From positions 374,842 to 438,841 of the forward strand of contig JACTAT010000123.1 of NCBI GenBank assembly GCA_014526335.1: a stretch of DNA of 64,000 nt, written 5' to 3'. Source of the stretch: Chrysaora quinquecirrha. Taxonomy: Eukaryota; Cnidaria; Scyphozoa; Semaeostomeae; Pelagiidae. Below, one piece after another: positions 1-10,004 of the stretch; the first letter of the stretch is position 1; each line of letters opens with the position of its first letter. The position numbers and the translations under genes were made by a program. Below the pieces are notes generated by a model, which was given only the letters and a program-made list of their open reading frames with translations, was not told the origin of the DNA and did no database searches.

Positions 1-2023
1 TTTGCACTAACACTGCACCATCTATTACTTTTGCAGTGACTAACGGAGGCGGTTCGTGATCAACCTCCCCATACTTGTCTAAACATTTTAAAAACTCGGA
101 TTTATTTCCTTTTCTCAGTTTTCCGTATTCGGAAATCGACGGTGGATAAGCATGGTTTTCATGCCCAAAAAATTCACCGATATCTCCTTCCCTTGTCTGG
201 CATGCAACATACAAAGATGCAAATAATTTGCAGTCCTGCTTGACCGATGTTGCTCGAAGCTTTGCTTTTGATGTTGAAACGGAATTCTTTTCTCGGAATA
301 GTGGTAACTTATTTTTTGGGATTCTTTCATAAACCGAAACTCTGCATGTCATCAACCGATTATGCACATAGTCGGAGTATTGTTGTTTTCCTAATTCAAA
401 AGCATTTTGGATAGAGTTTGCAGCCTCGTTACTCATTATCTGCTTTGAAATTGCCTTGATAAGGATGTCACCCTCTTGAAAAGGGTTATCGATTTCATCA
501 AAAACATTTTTAAAACTAATGACATCTCTTCGAAACTTCTTTTCGTACGAGACAGTATCCTCATGATGTGCTTCTTGTTGGTCGTCGTTTGGGTCTTCAC
601 CCAGCAAGTTCAATATGCTTGCAATTTCCGGGCCAGAAATCATCCATTTCATCATAGCTGTATAGTTGTTGAGTATACCCACAGCACCACCTTCAATTTT
701 AACCAACTTATTATTTTGTTCGTGGGCTTGGTCATCGGGGATACCGGAAAACTTTCTGCTGGTTTTCTTGATTGTGAAATGGCCTTTCATGAATTCTTCG
801 TATAACTTTGGGTGTTTTATTTTCACTAGCCTCAAGTCATTAATGAAGATAGGAAGCCATCGGGCGTAGTTGACATGGTCAAGGGAGAACATCCATGGTG
901 CAATTTGATCTAGTGCACTGACAAACATTTCAAAATTTGATTCTCTTGCACTTTTGACAAGCAGGAACAATAAGCATTCTAATGTAATAACAGTATACCA
1001 GTATTTGAATTGGACAGATTCATTTATCCTTTTTGTGATCCAGTTTTCAAGAGTGCAAGACTGGTTGTCTCGCTGATGTGCATCTCGAACTAGTAAGTAC
1101 AACCCTGCACATGAAACTTGATGGGCGTATCTTGAGCGTTTTACATGACTGCCTGAAAGGAATGACTCTGAGCGGCCAGGTGTATTTATTTCAGATCTGG
1201 CAAAAATTTCCACCCAACCAGAGCATTCTAACCAATCTCCAATAGCGTTAATAAAAGCCATTTCTATATGTAACGCACCCATCATCACTATTACCTTGTC
1301 CTCACCAAACAGATTTGGGTAAATCCACTGAACCTGTTTGGCGATCGCATACACTGGTTGATCTGCTGTTATAACAGGAACCTGCTCCGGATTTAACTTT
1401 AGAAGAGCCAGTTTGATGATATTCATTGTATGACGAACAACGGCTGTAGAGTTTATACTTTCATTGATCAACGGCAGCAACGCGGATATACATTTGACAG
1501 ACTGGCTTGTGGACTTCCTGGAGTGGAAAGCTGACCAAGATAACCGATGTTCCAAGTCTGTTTCGATTTCTTTCTCATTTAGAATTTCCAAATTTTTCAG
1601 CCAAATTTCCGCCTCCTTCCCAGCATCGAACATTCGACCATTTGAATGGTTAACTGATTGCAACGGGAACTCTTCTGCTTTGGACTTTGTTGGTAGAATC
1701 TGTGTGTAATACTCCGGTAGCTCAATCTTGGTTCGATGATCCTCAGTGTTTGTTGTCAGTTGAATGTCCGGGCGCTCTAATGGTTCTTCTGGGTGCTGGA
1801 AAAGGGAAATGCTAGTTCCATGAAATGATTGTGTTGCTGTCGTAGACGATGGATCATGATCAATATTGTCAATTGCAGCAGTGGTAAAAAGACCTTCTCT
1901 TAGACTTGTTGGGCATACTACTCCTTCTTCCTGGTATTTCTTACAAAGAATTCTAGTAACAGATGACTGTACACTCTTGATTCTTTCATATGAAACACTG
2001 AGTCCATTTTTGCCAACATATTT
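1..2023 (-). pseudogene. C-terminal half of the same Cys/His multi-copy protein, in a shifted frame, running off the left edge
   Basis: Read on the minus strand with codons starting at 2023, the frame stays open for about 674 codons down to base 2, with no stop. It begins K-Y-V-G-K-N-G-L-S-V-S-Y-E-R, directly behind the stop of the upstream frame. Conserved-looking blocks include D-H-V-N-Y-A-R-W (about 857-880) and D-Q-A-H-E-Q-N-N (about 710-733), which I recall from the uncharacterised repeat-family proteins mentioned for the upstream half. There is no splice-like boundary at 2020-2030, so I infer a frameshift or short deletion that joins two halves of one ancestral protein. The alternative is a missed intron. 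The C terminus lies outside the window. Confidence 0.65.
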
Positions 2024-3338
2024 AAAGCGGGAAAGGCATTTCGGCTTCCTTTAAATGTTTAATATTATTTGAATCGACAGATGTAGGTCGTCTTCGCTTT
2101 GCTATATTGAAACAAATAAGCTGTGAAAGAGTTAGGGCAATCTTATCTTTACTTGGATCGTCGATTCTTGTTCCGTTCGTTATCATACTGATCAATGTTA
2201 CCAAGGAGTTCGGTATTGATACTTTTTCGTTACTTGCAATTGACTCATTATTGCCGGCATTTTCCCTATAATCAAAAACCTGCTTTCTGATTATTTTTGC
2301 AGTTTTCGAAAGGCATATTCCATCATCTTCGTAGCTTTGCAAACAGGCTTGGAAAACGGCGCGTCCGGCTTCTTTCCTGAACAACAGAATCACATCTCGG
2401 CCCTTTTTCTTTTCTTCTAATTCCGGCATATGTGACAAAATTCTTTCCTTAAGGCGTGTACTATGAACATTCTTTTCACAGACATCGGATACACCGTATT
2501 CTTTCAATCGCTCACAATACAAAGATTTGATATCTCGAAGCTTAAAAACAGGAATAGAATCAGAGCAATCGCGTGAATCTTCAATATAATCCAGAATCTC
2601 TGCCAAAACAATACCCTCAATTATTGCATCTTCAGATTCCATGAGTGACTTTGATTCTTTCACGCCTCGCAGTCTGTTATATAGAGATGTAAGGCACACT
2701 TTATGATATAGGTCTTCCACGGCAATCATGTCCCCCTCCGCTAGCTTTGCAAAGAGTTTCTCATCACATAACTGAGTTGCAGCATATCTAACTTTTCTAT
2801 CCAGATCAAATGTTTGTGCTTGTGCCAGATTAGCTCTGTCATCCTCCTTGTCACAAAAGAAGCATTTAATTTTGAAGTTGTCTGCACTAAATCGAGATCT
2901 GGTACTTGGAGGCGAGCTTAGAAGTGAATCTATACTTTTGTCTTTATCGATATCGACTTCAGTTTGCTTGCGTTTCTTTGAAAGTCTGTTAAGATGAAAA
3001 TCGTCGTACTTATTTCTACATTTTTTATGGAATTTGGCTTCATTTGATACAAGTTTTTCGCAAAGGCTTTCGCTGGTTAGATAAGAAATTCTGTTGCTGA
3101 TAGACAACGGAAGTTCACCGACCTCATGAAACTTTTTCAACTGACTGGCAATGGAGCTGTACCCAGCCGATTTGTCAGGTCTTTTGCTCTTCTTTGCTGG
3201 ACAGATAAGTTCCTCTGATGATGGCTCCTGACAAATAAAACATAAATCCCAGTTCCAAGCTCCAGAACCTGGTCTAGATGCATTAACATTTTGAAAATCG
3301 TTAGCTGCATCAACCAAAATGAACGATTTCTTCGACAT
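2022..3338 (-). CDS. N-terminal frame of a multi-copy Cys/His protein (438 aa, broken at its C end)
   Basis: The open frame starts at an ATG (3336-3338) and ends at TAA (2022-2024). Two similar modules are visible: C33-x2-C36 with H104-x2-C107, and C159-x2-C162 with H212-x2-C215, each a plausible zinc-binding set. Between them is a Lys/Arg-rich stretch (residues 119-126), which could be a nuclear signal. The remainder is helical and charged, ending in E-M-P-F-P-L. I know this architecture from memory only as uncharacterised proteins present in many copies in cnidarian and other invertebrate genomes, probably transposon-related; no function is established. The stop falls in the middle of the protein, because related coding sequence continues in another frame immediately downstream (see 1-2023). 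Both halves use codons normally, which argues for a fairly recent break. Confidence 0.7.
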   Translation of the reverse strand: MSKKSFILVDAANDFQNVNASRPGSGAWNWDLCFICQEPSSEELICPAKKSKRPDKSAGYSSIASQLKKFHEVGELPLSISNRISYLTSESLCEKLVSNEAKFHKKCRNKYDDFHLNRLSKKRKQTEVDIDKDKSIDSLLSSPPSTRSRFSADNFKIKCFFCDKEDDRANLAQAQTFDLDRKVRYAATQLCDEKLFAKLAEGDMIAVEDLYHKVCLTSLYNRLRGVKESKSLMESEDAIIEGIVLAEILDYIEDSRDCSDSIPVFKLRDIKSLYCERLKEYGVSDVCEKNVHSTRLKERILSHMPELEEKKKGRDVILLFRKEAGRAVFQACLQSYEDDGICLSKTAKIIRKQVFDYRENAGNNESIASNEKVSIPNSLVTLISMITNGTRIDDPSKDKIALTLSQLICFNIAKRRRPTSVDSNNIKHLKEAEMPFPL

Positions 3339-3564
3339 ATCTCTGTCATGCCTTGAACACGGCCATCGCGAAAGAAAGAGAAAGCGGATGTGTCTCGTGT
3401 GGTCGATTATAATTTATCACGTGAAACGGATGCGGGGTTTTCCAATGGCAGAACAAAGGATGTCATTCACAGGCATATTTATTTACACAAAACTTCATTT
3501 AAATGCGTCATTTAACGATTTGCCTGAGCATTGAACCCTTCAATGAGGTGATTGAAGTCATAAC

Positions 3565-4305
3565 TTCAGTCTAAAAATAGCACAAGGGGGCATTTTCCAG
3601 TTGGGGTCCACATCCCATCTTTTTCAGCGTGTCAGACTGCCCCTTTTCGCCAAGTTTGATGCCTCTAGCGCGAATTATACATAAATTACAGTTAAAACTT
3701 GTGTAGAGGTCTGGTACCTATTACCCCAGTCAAAAAATAGTACAAGGGGGCATTTTTCAGTTGGGGTCCACATCCTATCTTTTTCAGCGTGTCAAACTGC
3801 CCCTTTTCGCCAAGTTTGATGCCTCTAACGCGATTCATAACAAAACTAAAATTAAAATTTGTGTAGAGGTCTGGTACCTATTACCCCAGTCTAAAAATAG
3901 CACAAGGGGGCATTTTTCAGTTAGAGTCCATATCATATCTTTTCAGTGCGTGGAACTACCCCTTTTCACCAAGCTTCATGCCTCTTGCGCGATTTATAAC
4001 AAAACTACAGTTAAAATTTGTGTAGAGGTCTGGTACCTATTACCCCAGTCTAAAAATAGCACAAAGGTGCATTTTTCAGTTGAGGTCCATATCCTATCTT
4101 TTTCAGCGTATCAAACTGCCCCTTTTCGCCAAGTTTGATGTCTCTAACGCGATTCATAACAAAACTACAGTTAAAACTTGTGTAGAGGTCTGGTACCTAT
4201 TACCCCAGTCTAAAAATAGCACAAGGGGGCATTTTTCAGTTGGGGTCCATATCCTATCTTTTTCAGCGTGTCAAACTACCCCTCTTCCCCAATTTTGGTG
4301 CTGGT
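3565..4305. repeat. Tandem repeat, about 160-bp unit, nearly five copies
   Basis: The landmark CTAAAAATAG-C-ACAAGG recurs at about 3571, 3731, 3891, 4050 and 4210, giving spacings of 160, 160, 159 and 160. Each unit also carries GTGTAGAGGTCTGGTACC and a TTTTCAGCGTGTCAAACT segment. Units differ by scattered substitutions. The repeat translates as two overlapping pseudo-ORFs, which I do not regard as genes. A lone diverged unit sits at 48990-49135. Confidence 0.9.
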
Positions 4306-4999
4306 ATCATAAAAATGCACGATTCGACCTAAATATGGTTCTAGCAGCCCCGACTAAGGAGTTTGTTAATCTTTCAAATTCTTACCTTAAAACTTACGTT
4401 AACCTGAATTCGTCTACCAAAACCTTAAGTTGTTCCATACTTTTTTACACGCATATATTTATATCTAATTTAAGAAGAGGAAATTAGAAATCTCGAATTT
4501 TACATGTTTGCTCCTTGCTAATTTTTAATGCTAGTCATAATTGTAAAATAACGAAAAAAATAGTAAAACACCAAAATTCCTCTATCTTTGCTGTGGTATA
4601 ATGTATATTCCAGTTTCTTCTGGTTCAGTCAGCAGAATCACCAACTGGAGAAAGTTCATTAATTCTTGAATTTATTCTGAAATTAAAATTGATTGAAATG
4701 AATATAAATTTGCGTCAAACATCACTAGAAAAAAAATAAAAAAGTTTCTACTTTTTAGTGATAAAGGATATAATTATAGCTCTAACCGCTTAAAATTATG
4801 TAACACTGATTTATCTGTAACAAACTGCTTAAAGAAACTGAAAATTATCTCCGAAAAATGTCGGAAAATGTAGAATAATGACTAGAAAAGTTACTTTTAT
4901 GTTTAATTCATTTTCTTGTTATTATTCTGCTATTATATAAATCAATGAATATACATGGTTCCTTAATGATTGGCAAGACGAACAGGTGGCCAGTTGAAA
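4306..4999. other. AT-rich intergenic stretch
   Basis: No coding frame, repeat unit or RNA-like fold stands out here. Confidence 0.5.
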
Positions 5000-5495
5000 T
5001 GAGCTTGACATGGAGTACATCTTGGTTTTTTTATTTTCTGTTTATATGGTCTTAGAAGACTCGAAAAAGCCAAACTTGCCCCTCCCAAGTGTTGGGCAAA
5101 TTTTTATGGCCTGCCGAAGGTGAGTCATGTCCAAGGTAAAAAAATTCGTCGATAATTTTTTATTAATTGTCAAAACATGGCATTATTTGGTATCATTCGA
5201 AAGGAAATTGACTCTAGATTCCAAATGAAGCATCTTTACAAAAATCAAATTAAAGCTACCCATTAGCCATGTTTAAAGAATGAGATCAGCCTGAGATCAG
5301 CCTATTAGCTTGCGCTTGCAACGAATATTGTAAAAGAATCCCCACTTCGTTCCCATGTGTTCCCTGTGATTCTAGCTGTTTCAGTTTTTGTTCCTGCTTT
5401 CCCCCGCACTCGTCATTGATCCTCATTAAGTTTCAACTTGCTCTCGCTTGTTTGCAGTTCTTTTATTCTGTCTTTTGTTACAACATTCCTGATTC

Positions 5496-5551
5496 CTATC
5501 TATCTATCTATCTATCTGCCTATCTATCTATCTATCTATCTATATATCTAT
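5496..5551. repeat. (TATC)n microsatellite
   Basis: About 13 units of CTAT/TATC, with interruptions (TGCC, TATA), inside the unmatched left part of the foldback element. Confidence 0.9.
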
Positions 5552-5639
5552 ATGTATTTCTTCCGGTTCGCCGAAAACCCCAGATGTTTTCATTCTTCAA
5601 ACATAACAAGGAAAAGTTAATATAAAAATGTTCTTTGAA

Positions 5640-6640
5640 AAATTGTCTATAGTTATTTAGTTAGCATAGCTTGTACGTTAGTAAATTGGTTTGTTAGCTT
5701 CTTTGGAAGATAGTAAGTTAGTTGTTTAGTTAGTTAGTTAAGCAATTAGTTAGCTAGTTATTTGGTCAGTTAGTTAATTAATTTAATAGTTATTTAGCTA
5801 GCTATTAAGTTACTTAGTTACTTATTTACTTACTAAGTTAATTAGTTAGTTATTTAGTGAGCATCGCTTGTAAGTTAGTCAACTAGTTATAGTTACCTAC
5901 TTTGGAATAAGTTAAGTTAATTTTAAAGTTAGTTAGTTAATTAGTTAGTTTGTTAGTTAGTGAGTTAGTTAGTTAGTATAGCTTGCAAGTTCTTCAGTTA
6001 GTTAGGTAAATAGTTAGTTAGTGAGTTAGTTAGTTAACATAGCTTGTAAGTTCGTTAGTTAGTTAGTTAGTTAGTTAGTCGGGTAGTTACGATTATTAAG
6101 GATTTTAGTAAGTTTATAATAAGATTATTTATAGTTAGATAGTTACAGTAGGTAGCTTGTTAGTTACCAAGTTAGTTGACTAACTAAGTAGCTTACTAAC
6201 TAACTAACTCACTAACTAATTTACTTTCTTTTTAAGTAGCTAACTAACTGACTAACTTATGCGCTATGTGAAGTAACTAACAGTCTAAGAAAAAAACTTA
6301 TCAACTAACTAACTAACTAGTTACCTAACTAACTTACTAACTGACTAACTAACTAGCTAACTAACGAAGTAGCTAACTAACTAATTAACTTACTAAGTAA
6401 TTGAATAGCTATCTAACTAACAAACTAATTTAATATCTAACTAACCATAACTAACTAACTAATTAACTAACTAAAGACTAAGTAATTAACTAGCTTCTAA
6501 CTAACTAACAAACTAACTAACTATCGAAATAACTAAGAATCTAACTAACTTATTACCTATTTAACTAACTTAGTTACTAACTAACTACTGTCTTCCAAAG
6601 TAGTTAACTAACTAACTTAAAAACGTACAAGCTATGCTAA
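5640..6640. repeat. TTAG-to-CTAA mirrored low-complexity core
   Basis: From 5650 to about 6180 the plus strand is dominated by GTTAGTTAGTTA; from about 6185 to 6640 it becomes ACTAACTAACTA. The switch makes the core self-complementary over roughly 1 kb. It is tetranucleotide TTAG, not telomeric TTAGG or TTAGGG. Confidence 0.9.
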
Positions 6641-6940
6641 CTAACCAACTAATGATAATTTTTCAAAGATAATTTTTCGTTTTTTTTTTGTTTTTTCTTT
6701 TTATAAAAGTTAGATGTCTTGAGCAATATCTTTCGATCTAGAAAACAACATAGGTGCTATTTTTGGAATCATTTTTCGAAGAATTTTTTTACCTTGGACA
6801 TGATTCATGTTCGGCTGGTCATGAAAAAATTTGCCTAACACTTGGGGAGGGGCAAGTTTGGCTTTTTCGAGTCTACTATGACCATATAAACAGAAAATAA
6901 AATAAAATCTCATATGTACTCTATGTCAAGGTCATCCTTG

Positions 6941-7684
6941 AAATTCACACTTGGTCACTGGACTATGTCCAAAATCAGTGCAGGCCAAGTGTTAAGGAAA
7001 AGGATAAAAGTTTCTCATGCTCTTATGCAGATAAGTATTCTGGTCTCCTGAGCCTTTTAATTGACACAGGTCACAGGCAGTAGTTTTTGCATTTTCGCAA
7101 TTCAGAAAACTCTGATCCACAAAATTCATAAATTGCATTTACATTCTCGGTGATATCTTTGTCGTTTTTTTAACATTTTTCAGAGATGTTACATGGAACC
7201 CTAAAAAGGTAATTCCAAAATTGTACTTAAGATTTGAGCTTTTTCTTAAGTTTGTCCCCTTCCCTTCGCTTGCAGAGCAATGTTGGGATTACAAGTAACG
7301 TGAGTTATGTATAAAATACTTGAAGGGTAAACCTCTTTGCTAGGGAATGCCAAACATCATGACTCTTTCTATATACAGCGTTATGCATTGTAGAAATGGA
7401 TCAGCTTCGCGAAGGAATGAAATTTTTTTCACAAATACTAAGTGTTATCTCGGCACACCTCTTTGTATACTTCAAAGCGGCCCTGGGTTTAGACATGAGA
7501 AATCTTCATAAAATTGTTTTCGAGTTTAAAATCTAATTTTGATGCTTGAAAAACTGATCTATGATAACATTGTCACCTATTTTCCTACGTTAATACGTTT
7601 TTTTAATAATACAATGTCACAAATTGGCTCCTGGGCATGTGCTTGTCTCAGAGACAATGTCTCTATACTCTAAATCATATAATC
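6941..7684. other. Intergenic, no feature recognised
   Basis: Ordinary AT-rich sequence with no exon-like frame on either strand. Confidence 0.4.
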
Positions 7685-8004
7685 TACACTCCTTTTTGTT
7701 ATAAGTAACCGACTATAAGAAACTAGATATGCCTTTTTCTAAAAAATCAAGAAACTCTTCTACATGGACTTAGAAGTAAAAAACAAACTCAGAAACTATT
7801 TCTGCTCTTAAACTCTTCATTCTATTTTCTGGTGTGCACTGTAAAATTTTAACGCAAAAAGAAACCCCAAAAACGATCACACACGGGGTCAATTCCCGAA
7901 ATTGTCCATATTAAGAACAGACAGTGGACATTAAACCCTTATTTCACGAAATTTTTGGAATTTAAATTTCTAAGTTAAGAAACTTTGCAAGGAACTTTAC
8001 AATA
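7685..8004 (+). mobile_element. MITE of the AAGAAAC type (copy D1)
   Basis: It starts TACACTCCTTTTTG-TTATAAG and carries several ATAAGAAACT words. A segment with GCCTTTTTCTAAAAAATCAA and GGGGTCAATTCC is shared with a second copy at 32130-32410. The right terminus was not found, so the end is approximate. Confidence 0.55.
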
Positions 8005-9975
8005 TGACTCTTGAGTCGCCATGTTGTACCAGTAATCTTGAGCCCTCCGTGCAGTCCCACCTTTGGCAAATGTTTATTTACTTTTTTTACCATTTTTATC
8101 ATCCAAAAGTCTATCTAAAGCAAAATTTCTTTGGAGATGTGGACCAAGGACAATATGACAGGATGGAGAGGTTGAGATGCCGCATCTCATGCTTTACATT
8201 GGTTATCATACCATTGTACTGGCTCCAGTTTTAATTTAATTTTAAGGTTTGCATTAATATTGAGTTTCTTTTTTAATTTAGATTAATATTAAGATAAAGA
8301 ATAAAATTGGAATTAAGATGAAGATAAGTTTAAGATTTAGATTAAGTTTAATTTTCATTAAAGGTTAAGTTTAAAGGAAGTCTGTCCTGTTGAGTTTAAA
8401 TAAGAAATTGTTCACGGCCACGCATAATTCGGGCACACTACTTTGTCTTGCTAGCGAATCAGAGCGCAGATTGACAGTTTTCTCAACAGCGCGTTTTCTC
8501 AATAGATTGACAGTTTCTCAACTCAAGTGACGAGATCGTGGAGGAAACGATTTTGTAAAGTAAACAATGCGTCATGAATATTACATAATTCTCTTCCTCG
8601 TTTATAATCATGGCTCATTTTTAAAAAACAAGCAGAAAACCGTTTTAACATCCACCATATCTTGTAAATCTAATTGCTTTTAATATTGCCATAATTGGTG
8701 TTATCATTGTTATTTTGAGCTTAAACCTATTCTTTACCATTGATATGTTGATGATACGACCTGTCTTTTCAAGCATCATGTCCATTATCCTCAACTGTAT
8801 CATATCACCAAACACATCCCAAAGCAACCAGTTTAAATTGAAATGTCTCGATCAACAACAAAGCCAGGAATGATTGACCTTCTTCTAACTCTGCTGTGCT
8901 GCTTCTGCATTATCGACCTTCTACTAATTCTAAACTTCATCCATTCTTTCAACTCTTTTCAATATTTTCCCATGTGTATTGTTTAATTCCTATTGTTATA
9001 CTAATTAGGCTTCAAACAAAAATCACTTGATTTAGCATTTGGCTGAGGATGATTCAAGTTTGTCGAAACTTCCTAATCAACTTTATTGTATAAGGCATGG
9101 CTTAGTCCTTTAATATTTTTTTGATAAAATATCATTGATTATTGCCGCTCTCTTCTAATTATTATCTACCTACATTTTCGGTTTATTTCTTCTCAGACTG
9201 AATTGTTGATAAAATAGAGATTTTAGATTGATAAATGTAGAATCGGGCTGAGAAGCCTGAAAACAACACAACTTAGGAACAGGACTGTCAGGGCTGAGAA
9301 ACATTAATAACTTCAAGACTAAGTTACAAAACCATGGGACAGGACTGAGAAACTCAATGAAAAACAAGTCCAAGAAACAAGACTACGTAGCACAAACACC
9401 TTTTACAACAAGGTGCACTGACTAGGCCCCTTGAAAGTCCGTGCACAAGGCTCCTGGTCTGTGGAATGGGACTTTGCACAATTACTGACGAAGAGGGCCC
9501 CGAACCTTAAAAATAATCAAACGACTAGTGCAGTGCAATGGGCAAGAACTGAAAAACAGATAAGCAAAGGCCGAACTCAGATGACGACTGTATTCTAAAC
9601 CACTTGAAGGCGGAGAAGGTGGAGGTCCTGTCCTTGCAAGATGTTGTGGGGCTAGTACTGCAGAATGTAGTTGACTTTATCAAATTGATAACGGGGAATG
9701 TTTTGTCGAAACATGTCTTACAAACTTTTTCCAATTTGCAAACAGATTTAAAGACAATATGATAGCAATAAACATGTTCTCTGATGCTCTCCAACAATTG
9801 CTCTTTGTTCATGTTGTTAAAATCAAGAATGCAAAATTCAGTAATTATCTCAAGCAGCTGCAGCTGGCCACATGAAAAGGAAATTAATCAACAAGCCTTA
9901 AACCATCAATTAAAACAATCATTTCATCACCGCACAAAATTCATTTCAATTAGCCGGATTTTCTAAGCATTGTAG
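8005..9975. other. Region upstream of the visible PLGRKT exons
   Basis: The first coding exon of PLGRKT should lie here, farther upstream or in the gap. I looked for an ATG-GG start followed by a Ser-Lys motif and did not find one. No other gene is supported. Confidence 0.4.
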
Positions 9976-10004
9976 AAATGCAACAACTGAGATTTCTTGA
10001 GCAA
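9976..10004 (+). CDS. PLGRKT: PLGRKT coding exon cut by the gap
   Basis: It follows an acceptor TTGTAG and reads (x)-M-Q-Q-L-R-F-L-E-Q, matching the N-terminal amphipathic segment of the family. The 3' end is in the gap. Confidence 0.7.

Larger units (their letters stand above)
5000..6940. mobile_element. Large foldback (long inverted repeat) element
   Basis: The outer arms at about 5000-5215 and 6725-6940 are inverted copies of one another. Both contain CTGTTTATATGGTC, ACTCGAAAAAGCCAAACTTG and CATGTCCAAGGTAAAAAAATTC in mirrored order. Inner arms match too: TTAGCATAGCTTGTACG at about 5660 is mirrored at about 6620, followed on both sides by a CTTTGGAAGA segment. Between them lies a TTAG-rich half that turns into CTAA-rich sequence near 6185. 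The left side has an extra segment (about 5220-5620) with no counterpart, so the arms are not equal in length. Foldback elements of this shape are typically non-autonomous DNA transposons. No transposase is seen and I could not fix the target duplication. Confidence 0.8.

Noticed and set aside
476..805. Plus-strand frame of 109 codons
   Set aside because: It is the shadow of the conserved minus-strand frame containing D-Q-A-H-E-Q-N-N.
3761..4487. Two overlapping frames of 125 and 135 codons
   Set aside because: They lie in the 160-bp tandem repeat and translate the same unit in shifting frames.
5640..6640. TTAG repeats as interstitial telomere sequence
   Set aside because: The unit is TTAG with many interruptions, not TTAGG or TTAGGG, and it inverts in the middle as part of a foldback element.
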